Of a stretch of 64,000 nucleotides of DNA, positions 42,783-54,476 are shown piece by piece. The stretch covers positions 317,720 through 381,719 of the forward strand of contig QAOA01006795.1 of the NCBI GenBank assembly GCA_003255065.1, given 5' to 3'. The stretch is from Cercis canadensis. Taxonomy: Eukaryota > Streptophyta > Magnoliopsida > Fabales > Fabaceae. The position numbers were made by a program, and so were the translations under genes. The number at the start of each line of letters is the position of its first letter. Within the stretch, counting starts at the first letter, position 1. The notes under the pieces are model-generated. The model did not search any database. It saw only the letters and a program-made list of their open reading frames with translations, and was not told where the DNA came from.

Positions 42783-43039
42783 GTAAGATTTCTGTACTCT
42801 TATGATTATTCAATACAAATAGGATTGAAAACTTTCCCTTTTTCTTATATTTTTGCTTAATAGTGAAAATTTCAATTTGTAAGAGTGGTGACTCTTCTTT
42901 GTTTATGCTCTCGATTTTTTTATGTTTGTATTTTTATCTGAAAAAGGGTTTCTTGTGATCAACCTGTTTTCTCTTCTCTAGTGGGTATTTCAGAGCTTCT
43001 GTAACTGTAAATAACAATCTTGGGTTTGTGTTTTTGTAG
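42783..43039 (+). other. Probable 5' UTR intron of the MAPKKK gene
   Basis: Donor TCGAA/GTAAGA and acceptor TTTTTGTAG bracket 257 T-rich bases before the coding exon. Confidence 0.45.
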
Positions 43040-43165
43040 ACCCGTGATCAGAGTTTTGCAAATTGTATGAAGTTTGGAAGACCAGAATTTTCATGTTTGA
43101 GTTGGGATTTTGTTCCCAATTCAAAACTGATAAGAAGTTTTCATTTCTCAAGACCCTTTTAGTAT

Positions 43166-44251
43166 ATGATGGAAGGAAAACACAATATGGTTGGAAATTG
43201 CCAATGTTGGTGCCCTCAGCCGGGTAAATGGGTGAAGGGCAAATTGGTTGGATCAGGATCTTTTGGCACTGTCCATTTGGCCATGAGCAAATCCACTGGA
43301 GGACTTTTTGTTGTGAAACAATCACATTCAGGTGCTGGACTTGAGGCTTTGGAGAATGAGGTCAAAATTCTCAAGAGTTTAGGATCATCCCCTTATGTTG
43401 TCCAATGTTTGGGGACAGAAAAAGGTGAAGGCAATCTCAGTGTTTTGATGGAGTATATGGCAGGAGGCAGTGTGGCAGATGTGGTACAAAATTTTGGTGG
43501 ATCATTAGAAGAAGAGGTTGTTAGGCTGTACACTAAAGAAATCCTTAAAGGGTTAAAGGATCTTCACCAACTTGGGCTTGTGCATTGTGATCTCAAGTGC
43601 AAGAATGTGCTTTTGAGCTCATCTGGGGATATCAAATTGGCAGATTTTGGATGTGCAAAAGGGCTAAAGGACTTGAAGGGTAGCGGTGGTTTGGTGAAAT
43701 CTTTGAAGTCTATTAGTGGTACTCCCCTATGGATGGCTCCAGAAGTTTTGAGAAATGAAAGGCTGGATTCTGCAGCAGACATATGGTCTTTGGGATGCAC
43801 AGTTATTGAAATGGCTACTGGAAGGCATCCCTGGGGTGGTGATGTTTCAAATCTAATGGCTGCTGTTCTGAGGATTTCCCGTGGCGATGACACGCCTCAA
43901 TTTCCAACCCATTTCTCCAAGGAGGGTTTGGATTTCTTGACCAAGTGCTTGGAGAGAGATTCTGCAAAGAGATGGACAGCTGAGAAGTTACTTAACCATC
44001 CATTCGTTTCGGGGAATTCAACAAGAAGTTCTCAGAAACAACATGCTTGCTCACCAGCAAGTGTCTTAGAGGTTCAAAGATTTGATGATGGTTATGATTC
44101 AGATGAACCAGAAAGTCCTGAGGGGGTTGATTTCTCAACCAGAGAGCCATTCACATGGTGCCATGGTGAAGGAAAAGCAACAGCTATATTGCCGTGGGAA
44201 GATAGTGCATTTGGGTCATCAGGAAATTGGATTACTGTTAGATCAGGCTGA
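43166..44251 (+). CDS. MAP kinase kinase kinase, MEKK-like MAPKKK15-21 group
   Basis: An intronless frame encodes 361 aa. The kinase domain starts almost at once: glycine loop GSGSFG (29-34), ATP lysine in VVKQ (51), catalytic HCDLKCKN (Asp142), DFG (160-162), and activation-segment end GTPLWMAPEV (185-194). The short N-terminus, intronless gene, GTPxWMAPEV motif and acidic C-terminal tail with YDSDEPESPEG fit the small plant MEKK-like kinases (MAPKKK17/18 and relatives). These act in ABA and wounding cascades upstream of MKK3. The tail ends near GSSGNWITVRSG. The start is the first of two adjacent ATGs. Position 141 of the HxDLK motif is Cys instead of the usual Arg (HCDLK), which is normal in this subgroup and makes it a non-RD kinase. 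Which member it is cannot be told. Confidence 0.9.
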   Translation: MMEGKHNMVGNCQCWCPQPGKWVKGKLVGSGSFGTVHLAMSKSTGGLFVVKQSHSGAGLEALENEVKILKSLGSSPYVVQCLGTEKGEGNLSVLMEYMAGGSVADVVQNFGGSLEEEVVRLYTKEILKGLKDLHQLGLVHCDLKCKNVLLSSSGDIKLADFGCAKGLKDLKGSGGLVKSLKSISGTPLWMAPEVLRNERLDSAADIWSLGCTVIEMATGRHPWGGDVSNLMAAVLRISRGDDTPQFPTHFSKEGLDFLTKCLERDSAKRWTAEKLLNHPFVSGNSTRSSQKQHACSPASVLEVQRFDDGYDSDEPESPEGVDFSTREPFTWCHGEGKATAILPWEDSAFGSSGNWITVRSG

Positions 44252-44507
44252 AAATTGTCAGAGTTGAGCAAAATATGAATGTAGAGGAATTATTAATGTA
44301 GACAGAATATTTGAATGTACAGCTTGTGTTTAGGAAATCGCTTGTCAAAGTTTTGGTTGGCTTTTTTCCTTAGTCACACAATTTTATAACAAAAGGAATA
44401 GCTTTTTTCTGGTCACAGAATTTTGTATCTATAGGAATAAGATTTGTTAAATTTTGTGTAAACAAAGCAGGATTCTGCATGGCACTTCGTGAATAAATCT
44501 GTTGTCA

Positions 44508-45863
44508 TCAAAGAAAAGATGACAAGAGTTTTTGACAGTAAAGATATAATCGAGGAATTTCTGTCAAATCAGGGTTGTCTTTTAAAACCAATGCTCTGAG
44601 TTGGGGACGGTTTGGAGACTGTGATAGATGAGACAGTTGAGTGTCAATAATTATGTCACTAAGCCATTCAGCACCATCGGGTTCAATCTGTGCCAAGACT
44701 CCAACGTTTCATAGATTTCTTTTTGCAGCTGTATTCTTGTTTGCAATGTAATGGAAGATCTAGGTCTTCTGAAGATGGAACAATCTAGAAGCTCTGTTGA
44801 GAAATCATTTGCTTCTTGTGCTGTCTGTACTAATCCATAAAGAATCCATTTAGACATCAATTCAGATTCTTCCACACAGAAGCCTATAATTCCGGAGATG
44901 CTTAGACAGACTTTAAGGCAATGTTTTTTTTTATCGGGTCCAAACTTCCGCAGAAGATGATGAGTGAATTAACCATAACTCTACTCATTCCATCCATAAT
45001 AATACAGCGCAACTTTTGCAGTGTGTGTTCGCAGATTTCAACATCTTGCACATTCTTCAATGACCTCGCCACTAGCACATTGGCATGAAGATTGCCACGA
45101 CACTCCTCAACTATTTGCTCTGCAATTCTCTGGATGGCACTTGATGAGCGTACAAGCTCACTGCCTGCATTCCTGCAGAAGATCACCCATGGCAGCAGAT
45201 GATCCTCTGTCCTTATTTCCATATCATCATATTCCCGATGGCGACAAGAACTATTAACATATGCCCTTCTCCTTGATGATGATTCAGTGGTTATAAACAC
45301 CACAACACTTGTAGCAGATATTGACTTAGAAAATCCCGCTTTCCAGGGGTCTACCTTTTTGTCACCATCCCCATCCACACCAAAAGCACTAAATAATTTC
45401 CCTCCTTCATCTCTTGTTCAATACGGCTTGCAACCAGAACCTTGTCAACATTTGTCTCAAGCCCCACTTGTCTTGCGATTTCCTGTCCAACTTCAGTGTC
45501 ACTCTGACACTCTGAATCATCAGTCCATAGGACTCTCCGAAATGTTTTTCCAATTCCAACCATGCTGTCCTCCTTATTCAAGGCTGCTTCTATTTTTCCC
45601 AACACAGCTCGTTTTTCGACATCGTTTCTTGTTGAGAACATGAGATTGTGAATGTTGCGTTCATCATCTTCATACCCTAAAGTTTGAATAAGTTGCACAA
45701 CGGCAAGATCAGCGGGTAAATTGAGAATGGGATCTGGTGCCACTACCACATCATCGACATGAGTGGATTCAAGCACTTGTTTCCCTTCCCTTGTGAACTC
45801 TATGGTGGCTATAGGATATGTCGAGCTGAGGATTAAAAGATCCCTTTTCCTCATATTCCTCAA
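44508..45863 (-). pseudogene. Broken NLR (CC-NB-ARC-LRR) gene
   Basis: Successive minus-strand frames carry NLR-like pieces. An NB-like region (45863-45354) has VGIGKT in place of a full P-loop and ends in LVLLV. A one-base shift near 45370 gives DGDGDKKVDPWKAGFSKSI, VVVFITTESS and HLLPWVIF. Another shift near 44900 gives CVEESELMSKWILYGLVQ, the winged-helix/ARC2 signature seen in NLRs as E-x-E-L-I-x-x-W-x-x-x-G. A stop near 44651 precedes SQSPNRPQLRALVL and NPDLTEIP, the start of an LRR that then ends. It resembles the LRR start of the gene at 62.7 kb (SPNCPLLRVLLLQGN, DLMEIPP), so both come from one RPS2/At4g27190-like family. The P-loop is degraded and the LRR absent, so it should be non-functional. 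Confidence 0.65.
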
Positions 45864-45869
45864 ATTTCC

Positions 45870-47925
45870 ACCACTTGGATGTCCAATTTGCTGAGGTTCA
45901 TGGGGTAACTATTTATCTAGACTCGCCTTCTTCATCGTGCGCTTTGACTTTGTCCAGCTTCCTCGCTAGCGTTTGAGCCTCTACTTTGTCTCTATTCCAC
46001 GCTCGCAATTTGATCATTCCATGGCAAACTTAAGTTGGAGCTGAAAAGACGAAGATATGAAACTTTAAGTTACTGAGAAATGTTGGGGATTTTAAAATTA
46101 AAAATTAAAAAGTGGAAAGTATAAAGTTTATTTTTGGATCAATTTCACTTAAACTGAGTTAAAAATAGAGAAGATGAAAAAAAAAAAAAAACGTATGCTT
46201 GTAAAATTATTATATACTAACCATAACTACATTTATAAATATAATAACTACATAATTTAAGAGATATTTTAAAAAGTTAATTTCAATCAAGTTCTAAAAT
46301 TTGTGAAAAGAAAATATTATATTGAATTAAATGATTAAAATATCTCTTAATGTTACATAATTATTCTGGCATATAACATCAAAATATAATTATATATGTA
46401 AACAAATAATAAATATTTTAATCATTTATTCGATATGATGCATGTTCTGCATCTGAAAATAAAAATATCTCTATGTAAAGAAAAAAATTTAAACCTTTAT
46501 CTCTTTTTCCCTAAAAATAATTTTTAAAGTGTTTATTTATAGTAAGTAAAACTCTTTACCATCCAAATAAAAGCTTAAAAGCAGACTTTCAACTTCGTGC
46601 TTCAGACAAAAAAAAAAAAGGCATTTTGTAGACCTATAAAAGAAAAAGAACCAAAAAACATATATTACAAATTTATCAAGACATTTCCAAAGTTGATGTA
46701 CGTTTCCAACAGTAGACAACCAAAACTGACCTCATTACACATGGTAAAAATATCAAACATACTAAACTTGCAAGAACAAGAAATAACTTAAAGATGCACG
46801 CAATAATTTCTCACTTAATTAAAATCCCATTAGTAATTAAAAAATAGCTCATGATGCCATTATTTTTAACTTAGCCTAGAGTCAGATTTAAAATATTCAA
46901 CTCGTCCTTAATTAGGATGTAATATCAGTCTTGAATATAATATAAGAGGCATATTGAGGTCCACCTTTTTATTTTATAAGTATTATTGTAAGCTCTCGTT
47001 GGAGACATGAAAATAGGATAGCTTTCTCTCACACTTTTGAGAATAAAAAGAAAGATAATCAAATTTATATCATACTATATGTGCCAAAATGAGTATAATA
47101 ATATATTAATATGTACAGTTGTATTGTACAATTGTCTATGTTGTACATTAAAATTTGAATTAAAAATAGAAATAAATTTTGGGAAAATATTTTCTTTATT
47201 TTCTTCCCCTATGTTTCAAAATTTTTTTCTCAAAAATAATTTTCAGTATTTTCCTTTATATATTTAATTGTTAAAAGAAAAATTAGTCAATAAAATGTAA
47301 CCTCTTCAAGAAGGAAAATCGCTACTAGCTTTTGCAATCATGAATACACAGCCTCTCAGGAAGCTCACTGACCTTCATTTCTTCATGAGAATTAAGGCAT
47401 AAGGCCTGTCAGAGGATTTCTCTCAAACAGCTAGTAGTTGCCATTCTTTGGAAGCAAGAATTGTTACAAAACAGCTATTTCACTCGCATTTAATCTTTAA
47501 ATACAAATAAATTCTACGGACAACACAATCAACACCATTCAATTCTTCTATTTGTCTCAGGTACACATAATCTTTCTTCCTTCTATGGTTAATACAGTTG
47601 CTTTATAATATATGCATGCCTACAACTGATAGTGAACCTACCTTAAATTAGATTGAAACTTGTAACCACTTGAAAGCCTAAATTAGCAAAATAAACACTT
47701 CAAGAGCAAGAATAAATAAATAAAAGAAAATACTTGCTAGTCAGTATTTTATTGTATTTCTAATTATCATTCACTTTGAATTTCAACAAAATTTTGGCAA
47801 ATTTTTTTCTAACTCAATAGGATTACTCAAAAATAAATAAAACACTTGAAAACCTAATTCCTCTTCTTACATATTTACACCACAAACTTGTTACACCTAT
47901 TTCCACCACCTTGGAGATGGTATTA
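45870..47925. other. Intergenic, no gene recognised
   Basis: Upstream side of the NLR relic, then AT-rich DNA up to the older Copia element. Short frames such as 47037-47267 (+) show no family resemblance. Confidence 0.45.
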
Positions 47926-47933
47926 TATCACCA

Positions 47934-48163
47934 TATTAGACACGTCAGCTAGTTAGTCATTAAGCCACGTCAGCTAGTCAGTTAGATGACAGCTGTAGTA
48001 AGTTAGATAACAAAAGTTAGTTAGACGGCTGATTATTCTCCACACCAGAGCTAGGTGCTTGTGCTATATATACTTGTACTTTGTAAACATTCAATTCAAT
48101 TCAGTACAGTTTATTCTTCACATTGTTTTCGTTCTCTTCTTCTTGATCGTCTTTGATGTAATA
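47934..48163 (+). repeat. 5' LTR of the older Copia element
   Basis: 230 bp. It contains a CTATATATAC TATA-like box near 48063 and several TTAGTTAG/GTCAGCTAG repeats. It ends directly at the primer-binding site. Confidence 0.9.
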
Positions 48164-48175
48164 TGGTATCAGAGC
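48164..48175 (+). other. Primer-binding site (initiator Met tRNA)
   Basis: TGGTATCAGAGC directly follows the LTR and is complementary to the 3' end of plant initiator methionine tRNA, as in most Copia elements. Confidence 0.9.
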
Positions 48176-48252
48176 AATCTTGCTATTCCGTCTCTGTGCA
48201 TTGAAGTTCGATTGTATCGTCCTCTCTTTGCTTCTTCTTGTTCTAGTCATTA

Positions 48253-51200
48253 ATGGCGAATTCCACCATTGATGATGCTTCAAATCCACTTTTTCTTCAC
48301 CCTTCAGATTCTCCGGGGCTTAATCTAGTGTCGCAAGTACTCACCGAAGATAATTACAATTCATGGTGTCGAGCCATGCGCATGGCATTGCTGGCCAAGA
48401 ATAAGCTCGATTTCGTTGATGGATCATTACAGTCCCGGATGGGAGCAACATTCAACTTTCTTTGGCTTGGCAGTGCAACAACAACATTGTGGCTTCTTGG
48501 TTGCTTAACTCAGTATGAAAAGAAATAATTGCTAGTGTGATATATTCTGCCACTGCTACTGACATTTGGAGAGATCTTCAAGAAAGGTATCAACAACAAA
48601 ATGCCCCATGAATTTTTCAACTCAAGAAAGAATTGGTTAATCTTTCACAAGGATCAATGATAGTGGAGCAATATTTCACCAAGCTCAAAGGAATTTGGCA
48701 AGAACTTGGTGAATATCGTCCAGTTTGTCAATGCACTTGTGGGGGTGCAAGGCCAGTTGTTGAACATCTACTCCAGGAACATGTGCTATGTTTTCTTATG
48801 GGGCTAAATGATTCTTATTCACATGTCAGGGGACAAATCCTGTTAATGGATCATCTTCCCCCAATTAACAAGGTATTCTCCTTGGTTGTTCAAGAAGAAA
48901 AACAAAGGGAGATTGGCAATCTATTAAGTCCATCTGATGCTCAAGCTGCCTATGCAGTCACACATCCTTCTTCCAGGAAAAATTTTGATGGCTCATATTC
49001 CATAAATAATTTTGATGGCAAGCAAAGATATGTCAAGAAAGATAGACCATTGTGTGCTCACTATGGTGTTCTTGGACACACGAAGGATAAATGCTACAAG
49101 CTCCATGGTTATCCACCAGGGTACAAGAAAGGTAGATAGACAGGAACTGTGAATCAAGTATCCACTGCCACTCAGAATCAATCCATGGAACCCCCTCTGG
49201 AAATAACATCACAGCAGTATCAACAGTTGATTCACTTACTTCAAACTCAATTGTCACAAGCTGCTATACCTGATGTGGATAATTCTGTAGAGTCAAACCC
49301 TACTAGTATGATTCTTTCTACCATTAATACACATTCTATTGTTAATCCAGATTCTTGGATCACTGATTCAGGAGCAACATCGCATGTCTGTCACTCCATG
49401 AAATTTTTTACTTCTTACAAATCTTTGAAAAACCAATTTGTCAATCTTCCAAATAATTCCAAAGTTTCAATTTCAGCTATTGGCACAGTCCAGTTATCAC
49501 CTAATTTTCTGTTGCATAAAGTGCTTTACATTCCAGATTTTCATGTCAATCTCATATTCGTAGCAGCTTTGTTGCAACATTCATCATTAACTGTTACTTT
49601 CCACAATGATTCCTTCCAAATCCAGGATCCCAAGGGATTGAGGATGATTGGCAGGGGTAATATGTGCGAAGGTTTATACATTTACCAAGCAAACTTGGTC
49701 ACTCAATAAGCTTTTGCTGATATGGGAAGAATACATGCTGTTCAAAATTCATCAATTGAGTCTTTTGTAGTAAATGAATCTGATTTACATTCTTTCAATA
49801 ATTCCAGTTGTATTTTAGAATCACATAACTTAAGTCATGCATATTTGTGGCATGCTAGATTAGGTCATTTGTCTGAAAAAATCTTGAAAGTAATCAGCAA
49901 TAAAATTTCTTTTTCTTATCCCTTGCATTACTCTTCAAATAATTGTCAAGTTTGTCCTCTTTCTAAACTTCAAAGATTATCTTTCACCTTCTCTAATAAC
50001 ATGTTCACTAATCCTTTTGATCTAGTCCATTGTGACATTTGGGGACCTTATCATCATCACACTCGTGATGGTAAGACCTATTTTCTTACGATTGTTGATG
50101 AATGCACAAGGTTCACATGGCTTTATCTACTGAAACAAAAATCAGAAGCTACAAATTCCATCATTAACTTCTTTGCCATGATCAAAACTCAGTTTGGTAA
50201 GACCATAAAGCAACTACAGACTGACAATGCCAATGAGTTGGCTTTGACAAGTTTTCTACAAAAGGAAAGGGTAGTTCATCAGTTCTCATGTCCCTAAAGG
50301 CCTGAACAAAATTCAGTGGTTGAGAGAAAACATCATCATTTGTTAAATGTGGTTAGATCCTTAATGTTTCAGTTTAATATTCCTTTAAGATTTTGGGGTG
50401 AATGCATACTGGCAACAGTTTTCCTCGTTAATAGAACACCATCTCCACTGCTTAAACACCAAACCCCTTATCAACTCCTTTACAACAAGGAACCAAATTA
50501 TGCAGCATTCAAGGTGTTTGGCTATCTTTGCTTCGTATTCATACCCTTACATGTAAGAAATAAATTCTCTCCACGACCAGTGCTTGCCATCTTCATGGGA
50601 TATCCTATAGGATACAAAGGATATAGACTCTATAATCTTCAAACTAGAAAGTTCATCATTTCCAGAGATGTGCTTTTTCATGAAACGGTGTTTCCCTTTC
50701 AAGCACTATAAAAAAAACGCTTGAGGTAATGTACACTTTTCATGATGTGGTCATTCCAATCTCTCAACCTGACACTGTTTGTCCTCTTACCATAGTTGCT
50801 GATATTCCACCCTTGCAAACAGACAACCTTTCTCCTGTTGTCACAGCCATTGATACTGTTCCAGTATCTGTACTTACTCAAAATCCCTCTGCTCAAATTC
50901 TCTCAGCGGTTGATACCACTCTTTCTCAAAATTAACCCACTTGCAGGACTAGTAGAACTATTAAACAACCTACCTATTTGCAGGACTATGTGTGCTCACT
51001 GTTAGCTCCTACTATTACCTATCCAATACAGTAGGTAATGACCTATGATAGATTATCCACTGGCTACAAAAGTTTCATTATGCAAGTGTCTAACATATAT
51101 GAACCACAATTTTATCATCAAGTAATCAAATATCTTGAATGGAGGTTAGCCATGAAGGAAGAATTAGATGCCCTTGAAGCAAACCACACCTGGACAGTAG

Positions 51201-52530
51201 TGCCACTTCCAAAGGACATACACACCATTGGTTGGAGATGGCTCTACAAAGTCAAGTACAAAGCTGATGGTAGCTTAGATAGATATAAAGCTCGTTTGGT
51301 GGCAAATGGCTATACTCAACAAGCAGGGATTGATTTCCTGGATACCTTTTCACCAGTGGCCAAAATTACCACTATCAGGTTATTGCTTTCTATTGCAGCA
51401 GTAAGAAAATGGACATTGGTTCAACTCGATATAAATAATGCTTTTTTGAATGGTGATTATTTGAGGAAGTATATATGCAATTACCCTTGTGGTATACAGC
51501 TAAGGGGGAGAACATGTTATGTAAGCTCAACAAGTCACTCTATGGCTGACAGTGGTTCCACAAGTTTTCAACCACCTTACTCCAACATGGTTTCTCTCAG
51601 TCTCATAGTGATTATTCTCTTTTTACTATTGGCAAAGGTGCAACACTGGTCATTCTTCTTATTTATGTCGATGACATAGTCCTTGCAAGACCAAATGCCA
51701 AGATAGTTCATCAAATTCAACAATTGCTGCAGAAGCTCTTCAAGCTCAAAGTCCTTGGTGCCTTGAAGTATTTTCTTGGCTTGGAGATAGCTCATTCTGC
51801 CAAAGGTATCTCTCTCTCACAACAAAAATACACTTTACAGTTGTTGGAGGATACTGGATTCTAAACCAATGTAAGTTCTAATGGAGCGTAACTTGAAGCT
51901 CAATAAAACTGATGGGGACTTATTACCAGATGCCTCTATGTATCAAAGACTGATTGGTCGCCTCATGTACCTAACCATTTCCAGACCAGAGATTAGCTAT
52001 GCTGTGAATAAACTGAGCCAATTCATGTCATGTCCTAGAACTCCTCACCTGGCCTCAATTCATCATCTCCTTCAGTACCTCAAATCAAGCCTAGGACAAG
52101 GACTATTTTTTCCTTCCAATTCTTTTCTCAAAATCACAGCCTTTGCTGATGCAGATTGGAGAAGTTGTATTGATACCAGAAGATCCACAACCGGTTACTG
52201 TGTCTTCATTGGCAATTCTTTTATCACTTGGAAATCCAAAAGGCAACTTACTGTCTCAAGGTCTTCTGCAGAGGCTAAATATCGAGCCCTGGCTAGTGTC
52301 ACTAGTGAACTATTATGGCTGCGATAGTTATGCAAAGTTTTTGACATACCAATTCCTTCAGTCATGGTTTTTTGTGACAATCAATCTGCCATCCATTTGG
52401 CTTCCAATCCAACTTCTCATGAGCGGTCCAAACATGTAGACATTGATTGTCACTTCATAGGTGAACATGTCAACTCTAGCTTCATCAAGCTTGTCCATGT
52501 CAAGTCTCAACATTAGTTGGCTGATCTTTT
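48253..52530 (+). pseudogene. Degraded Copia gag-pol of the older element
   Basis: Gag starts at ATG 48253 and is shifted near 48520. A zinc knuckle CAHYGVLGHTKDKC (about 49053) has Tyr where the second Cys belongs. The protease motif DSGATSHVC lies near 49365, the integrase GAG-pre motif HARLGHL near 49850 and the integrase core HCDIWGPY near 50030. The RT region [21 protein letters not shown] is at about 51200. The catalytic YVDDIV near 51665 lies in a different frame from the upstream RT. RNase H with DADWRSCIDTRRSTTGYC is at about 52150. Stops and frameshifts break the frame at 48526, 49137, 49707, 50295, 50709 and beyond, so the copy is dead. Confidence 0.9.
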
Positions 52531-52605
52531 AACAAAAGCAGTCCCTGCCACTCAGTTTAGATACTTACTATCCAAGATGGGAGTCTTAGACATTTATCTC
52601 CCACC

Positions 52606-52615
52606 TTGGGGGGAG
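52606..52615 (+). other. Polypurine tract of the older Copia element
   Basis: TTGGGGGGAG immediately precedes the 3' LTR, the expected priming site for plus-strand synthesis. Confidence 0.8.
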
Positions 52616-52842
52616 TATTAGACACGTCAACTAGTTAGTTATTAAGCTACGTCAGCTAGTCAGTTAGATGACAGCTGTAGTAAGTTAGATAACAAAAGTT
52701 AGTTAGATGGTTGATTATTCTCCACACAAGAGCTAGGTGCTTCTGCTATATATACTTGTACTTTGTAAACATTCAATTCAATTCAATACAGTTTATTCTT
52801 CACATTGTTTTCGTTCTCTTCTTGATCGTCTCTAACGTAATA
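52616..52842 (+). repeat. 3' LTR of the older Copia element
   Basis: 227 bp. It differs from the 5' LTR by eleven substitutions and a 3-bp deletion of one CTT unit. Confidence 0.9.
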
Positions 52843-52855
52843 CACCAACTGGGGT

Positions 52856-53828
52856 TTACTCTGAGATGCTGTAAGTAATGCCACTCCCTGATGATGTTGT
52901 GGAATATGTTGGATCCATGGCCCACTCGTTAGACCCAAATTGTGGAGTAACAATGAGTGCTTCCCATCCCGCAGTCTCCATCGGTAATTGATGGTTGCTT
53001 GGATTTGGAAACTGCTTCATAGTTTCACTTATTCATTGTTTTTCACATATATATTATCAGTAACTACAACTAAATGAAAAATTCCAAGCAAAGGAAAACA
53101 AATCTTCTTAGAATCTCAATGTGGAATTTACTTTTACTTTTACATGAGAAGGGAAAGGATTCGTAAAATACCATGCGTTAATAAGGTGATGTTATCATTC
53201 AAAGGTCCATCAATTTCCTCCAAGGTATTCCATCTCAAATATGCTTCTCTCACCAATTTCTCTAGATAGATCTGCGAAGTCACCAATAACATACATTAAA
53301 AATTAATCAGTGATCAAAACCAATATATAGCTAGTCTAATCTATAAATTGATACTAGCTAATTAATGAGTGGAACAAAATTGATTATATTTCTCGTACCC
53401 TAATCATATTGCTTGTAAATCTGGGGGAAATAATCGGCCTATTGATTACAGCTTTAACCAATTGGCATATGGGATTCAGAACGATAGTGAAATGAGATCC
53501 ACGGTACACGTAGAGCTTCTTTCCTATGATGCAAGTCCTTGCGTGATTGATTGTGACATCCATCATTTTTTCTGACATCCCAATCCCTAAAACCTATATT
53601 ATGTAAAAATACCATTCAAAGAGACAATTAGTTCCACGCAATAGAGAAATCGCAATATTGATGTATATACCTTTCTGAGCTTAGGAGGGTCAACCATGGA
53701 CAACTTGAGAAAGTCTTGCACTGTGTAAATTCCCTCTTCAGACAACTTTCTGTGCAAAGCTCCATCTTTCCCAATCTTCTCTAGGCGCCAAACTTCGTCA
53801 AGCAACACTGGAAGATGCTTTTTGTACA
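52856..53828 (-). pseudogene. Partial CBP60 (calmodulin-binding protein 60) gene: central and C-terminal exons
   Basis: Minus-strand exons 53828-53671, 53593-53399 and 53271-53172, with GT-AG borders, read YKKHLPVLLDEVWRLEKIG and HRKLSEEGIYTVQDFLKLS. They then read GIGMSEKMMDVTINHARTC, LYVYRGSHFTIVLNPICQLV and LVREAYLRWNTLEEIDG. These are the central and C-terminal CBP60 domains. A terminal exon to the TAA at 52858 reads FGSNEWAMDPTYSTTSSG, but its frame does not match the phase-1 end of the previous exon with the acceptors seen. The N-terminal half is absent upstream, where a Copia element and then the WRKY exons lie. CBP60 proteins such as CBP60g and SARD1 drive salicylate synthesis. It may be a truncated pseudogene or the 3' part of a fusion with the upstream LRR-WRKY gene. 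Confidence 0.8.
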
Positions 53829-53984
53829 CTTCAAATGTATAAAAATAAATTTGATTAATAACAATATAGACATAAACGTATACATAGGAAAAGATAAGAT
53901 TAATTTAAGATTTCAACACTAGATCTGAGAAAAAAGAAGAAGAAAGAAACAAAACTATCGCTAATAAGTTCAAAATATCACTAG

Positions 53985-54457
53985 TGTTAAACAGAAGATA
54001 AAAGACAGTTATGATGGAGGGTGAAGTGCCACATTAGTTGGCCACGTTAGTTGCCAACTCAGCTTTAAGTTAATTAAAGTCAAAGTTAGTTAGAAGTCAG
54101 CTAGTGCTTAGTCATATAGTTCAGTTAGTTTATATTCAGTTAAGTGATGAATTAGTTTTGCTGTACAAGCTTCTAGAAGAAGATTAGTTCACCACACTAA
54201 CTGATCACATTACTATATATTGAGGGACTGCGATACAAAATTTAATTAAGATAATTTTCATTCAATGAAATCAGTTTTCACATTCTAGTTACAGTTTTCT
54301 ATCTTCTTGCTTTTCTCTCTAGAATTCCTATTCTGCATAATCTTTCTGCTACTTCTGTTCTTTGCCTTCTGGTGCTTGATCGTGGTGCTGCCTAGCTTTG
54401 CTCATCAGTGATGATTCATGATCCATCTACTTCTCAGAGGAATCTTCAACTCTAACA
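53985..54457 (+). repeat. 5' LTR of the young Copia element
   Basis: 473 bp, identical to the 3' LTR except for four substitutions and a 13-bp tandem gain near 54032-54046 (ATTAGTTGGCCAC). Confidence 0.95.
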
Positions 54458-54469
54458 TGGTATCAGAGC
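54458..54469 (+). other. Primer-binding site (initiator Met tRNA)
   Basis: TGGTATCAGAGC follows the 5' LTR directly, the same primer site as in the older Copia element. Confidence 0.9.
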
Positions 54470-54476
54470 TTCTCTA

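Larger units (their letters stand above)
47934..52842 (+). mobile_element. Ty1/Copia LTR retrotransposon, older copy, non-canonical LTR ends
   Basis: LTRs at 47934-48163 and 52616-52842 flank a degraded gag-pol region. The 5-bp target duplication CACCA lies at 47929-47933 and 52843-52847. The LTRs start TATTAG and end GTAATA rather than TG...CA. Eleven substitutions and one 3-bp indel separate the two LTRs (about 5%), so this insertion is older than the Copia element at 54-59 kb. Protease, integrase, reverse transcriptase and RNase H occur in Copia order. Confidence 0.92.

Noticed and set aside
45021-45643. Plus-strand frames
   Set aside because: Antisense to the NLR relic.
48164-48175. Sequence matching a tRNA 3' end
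   Set aside because: It is the retrotransposon primer-binding site, not a tRNA gene; no cloverleaf follows.
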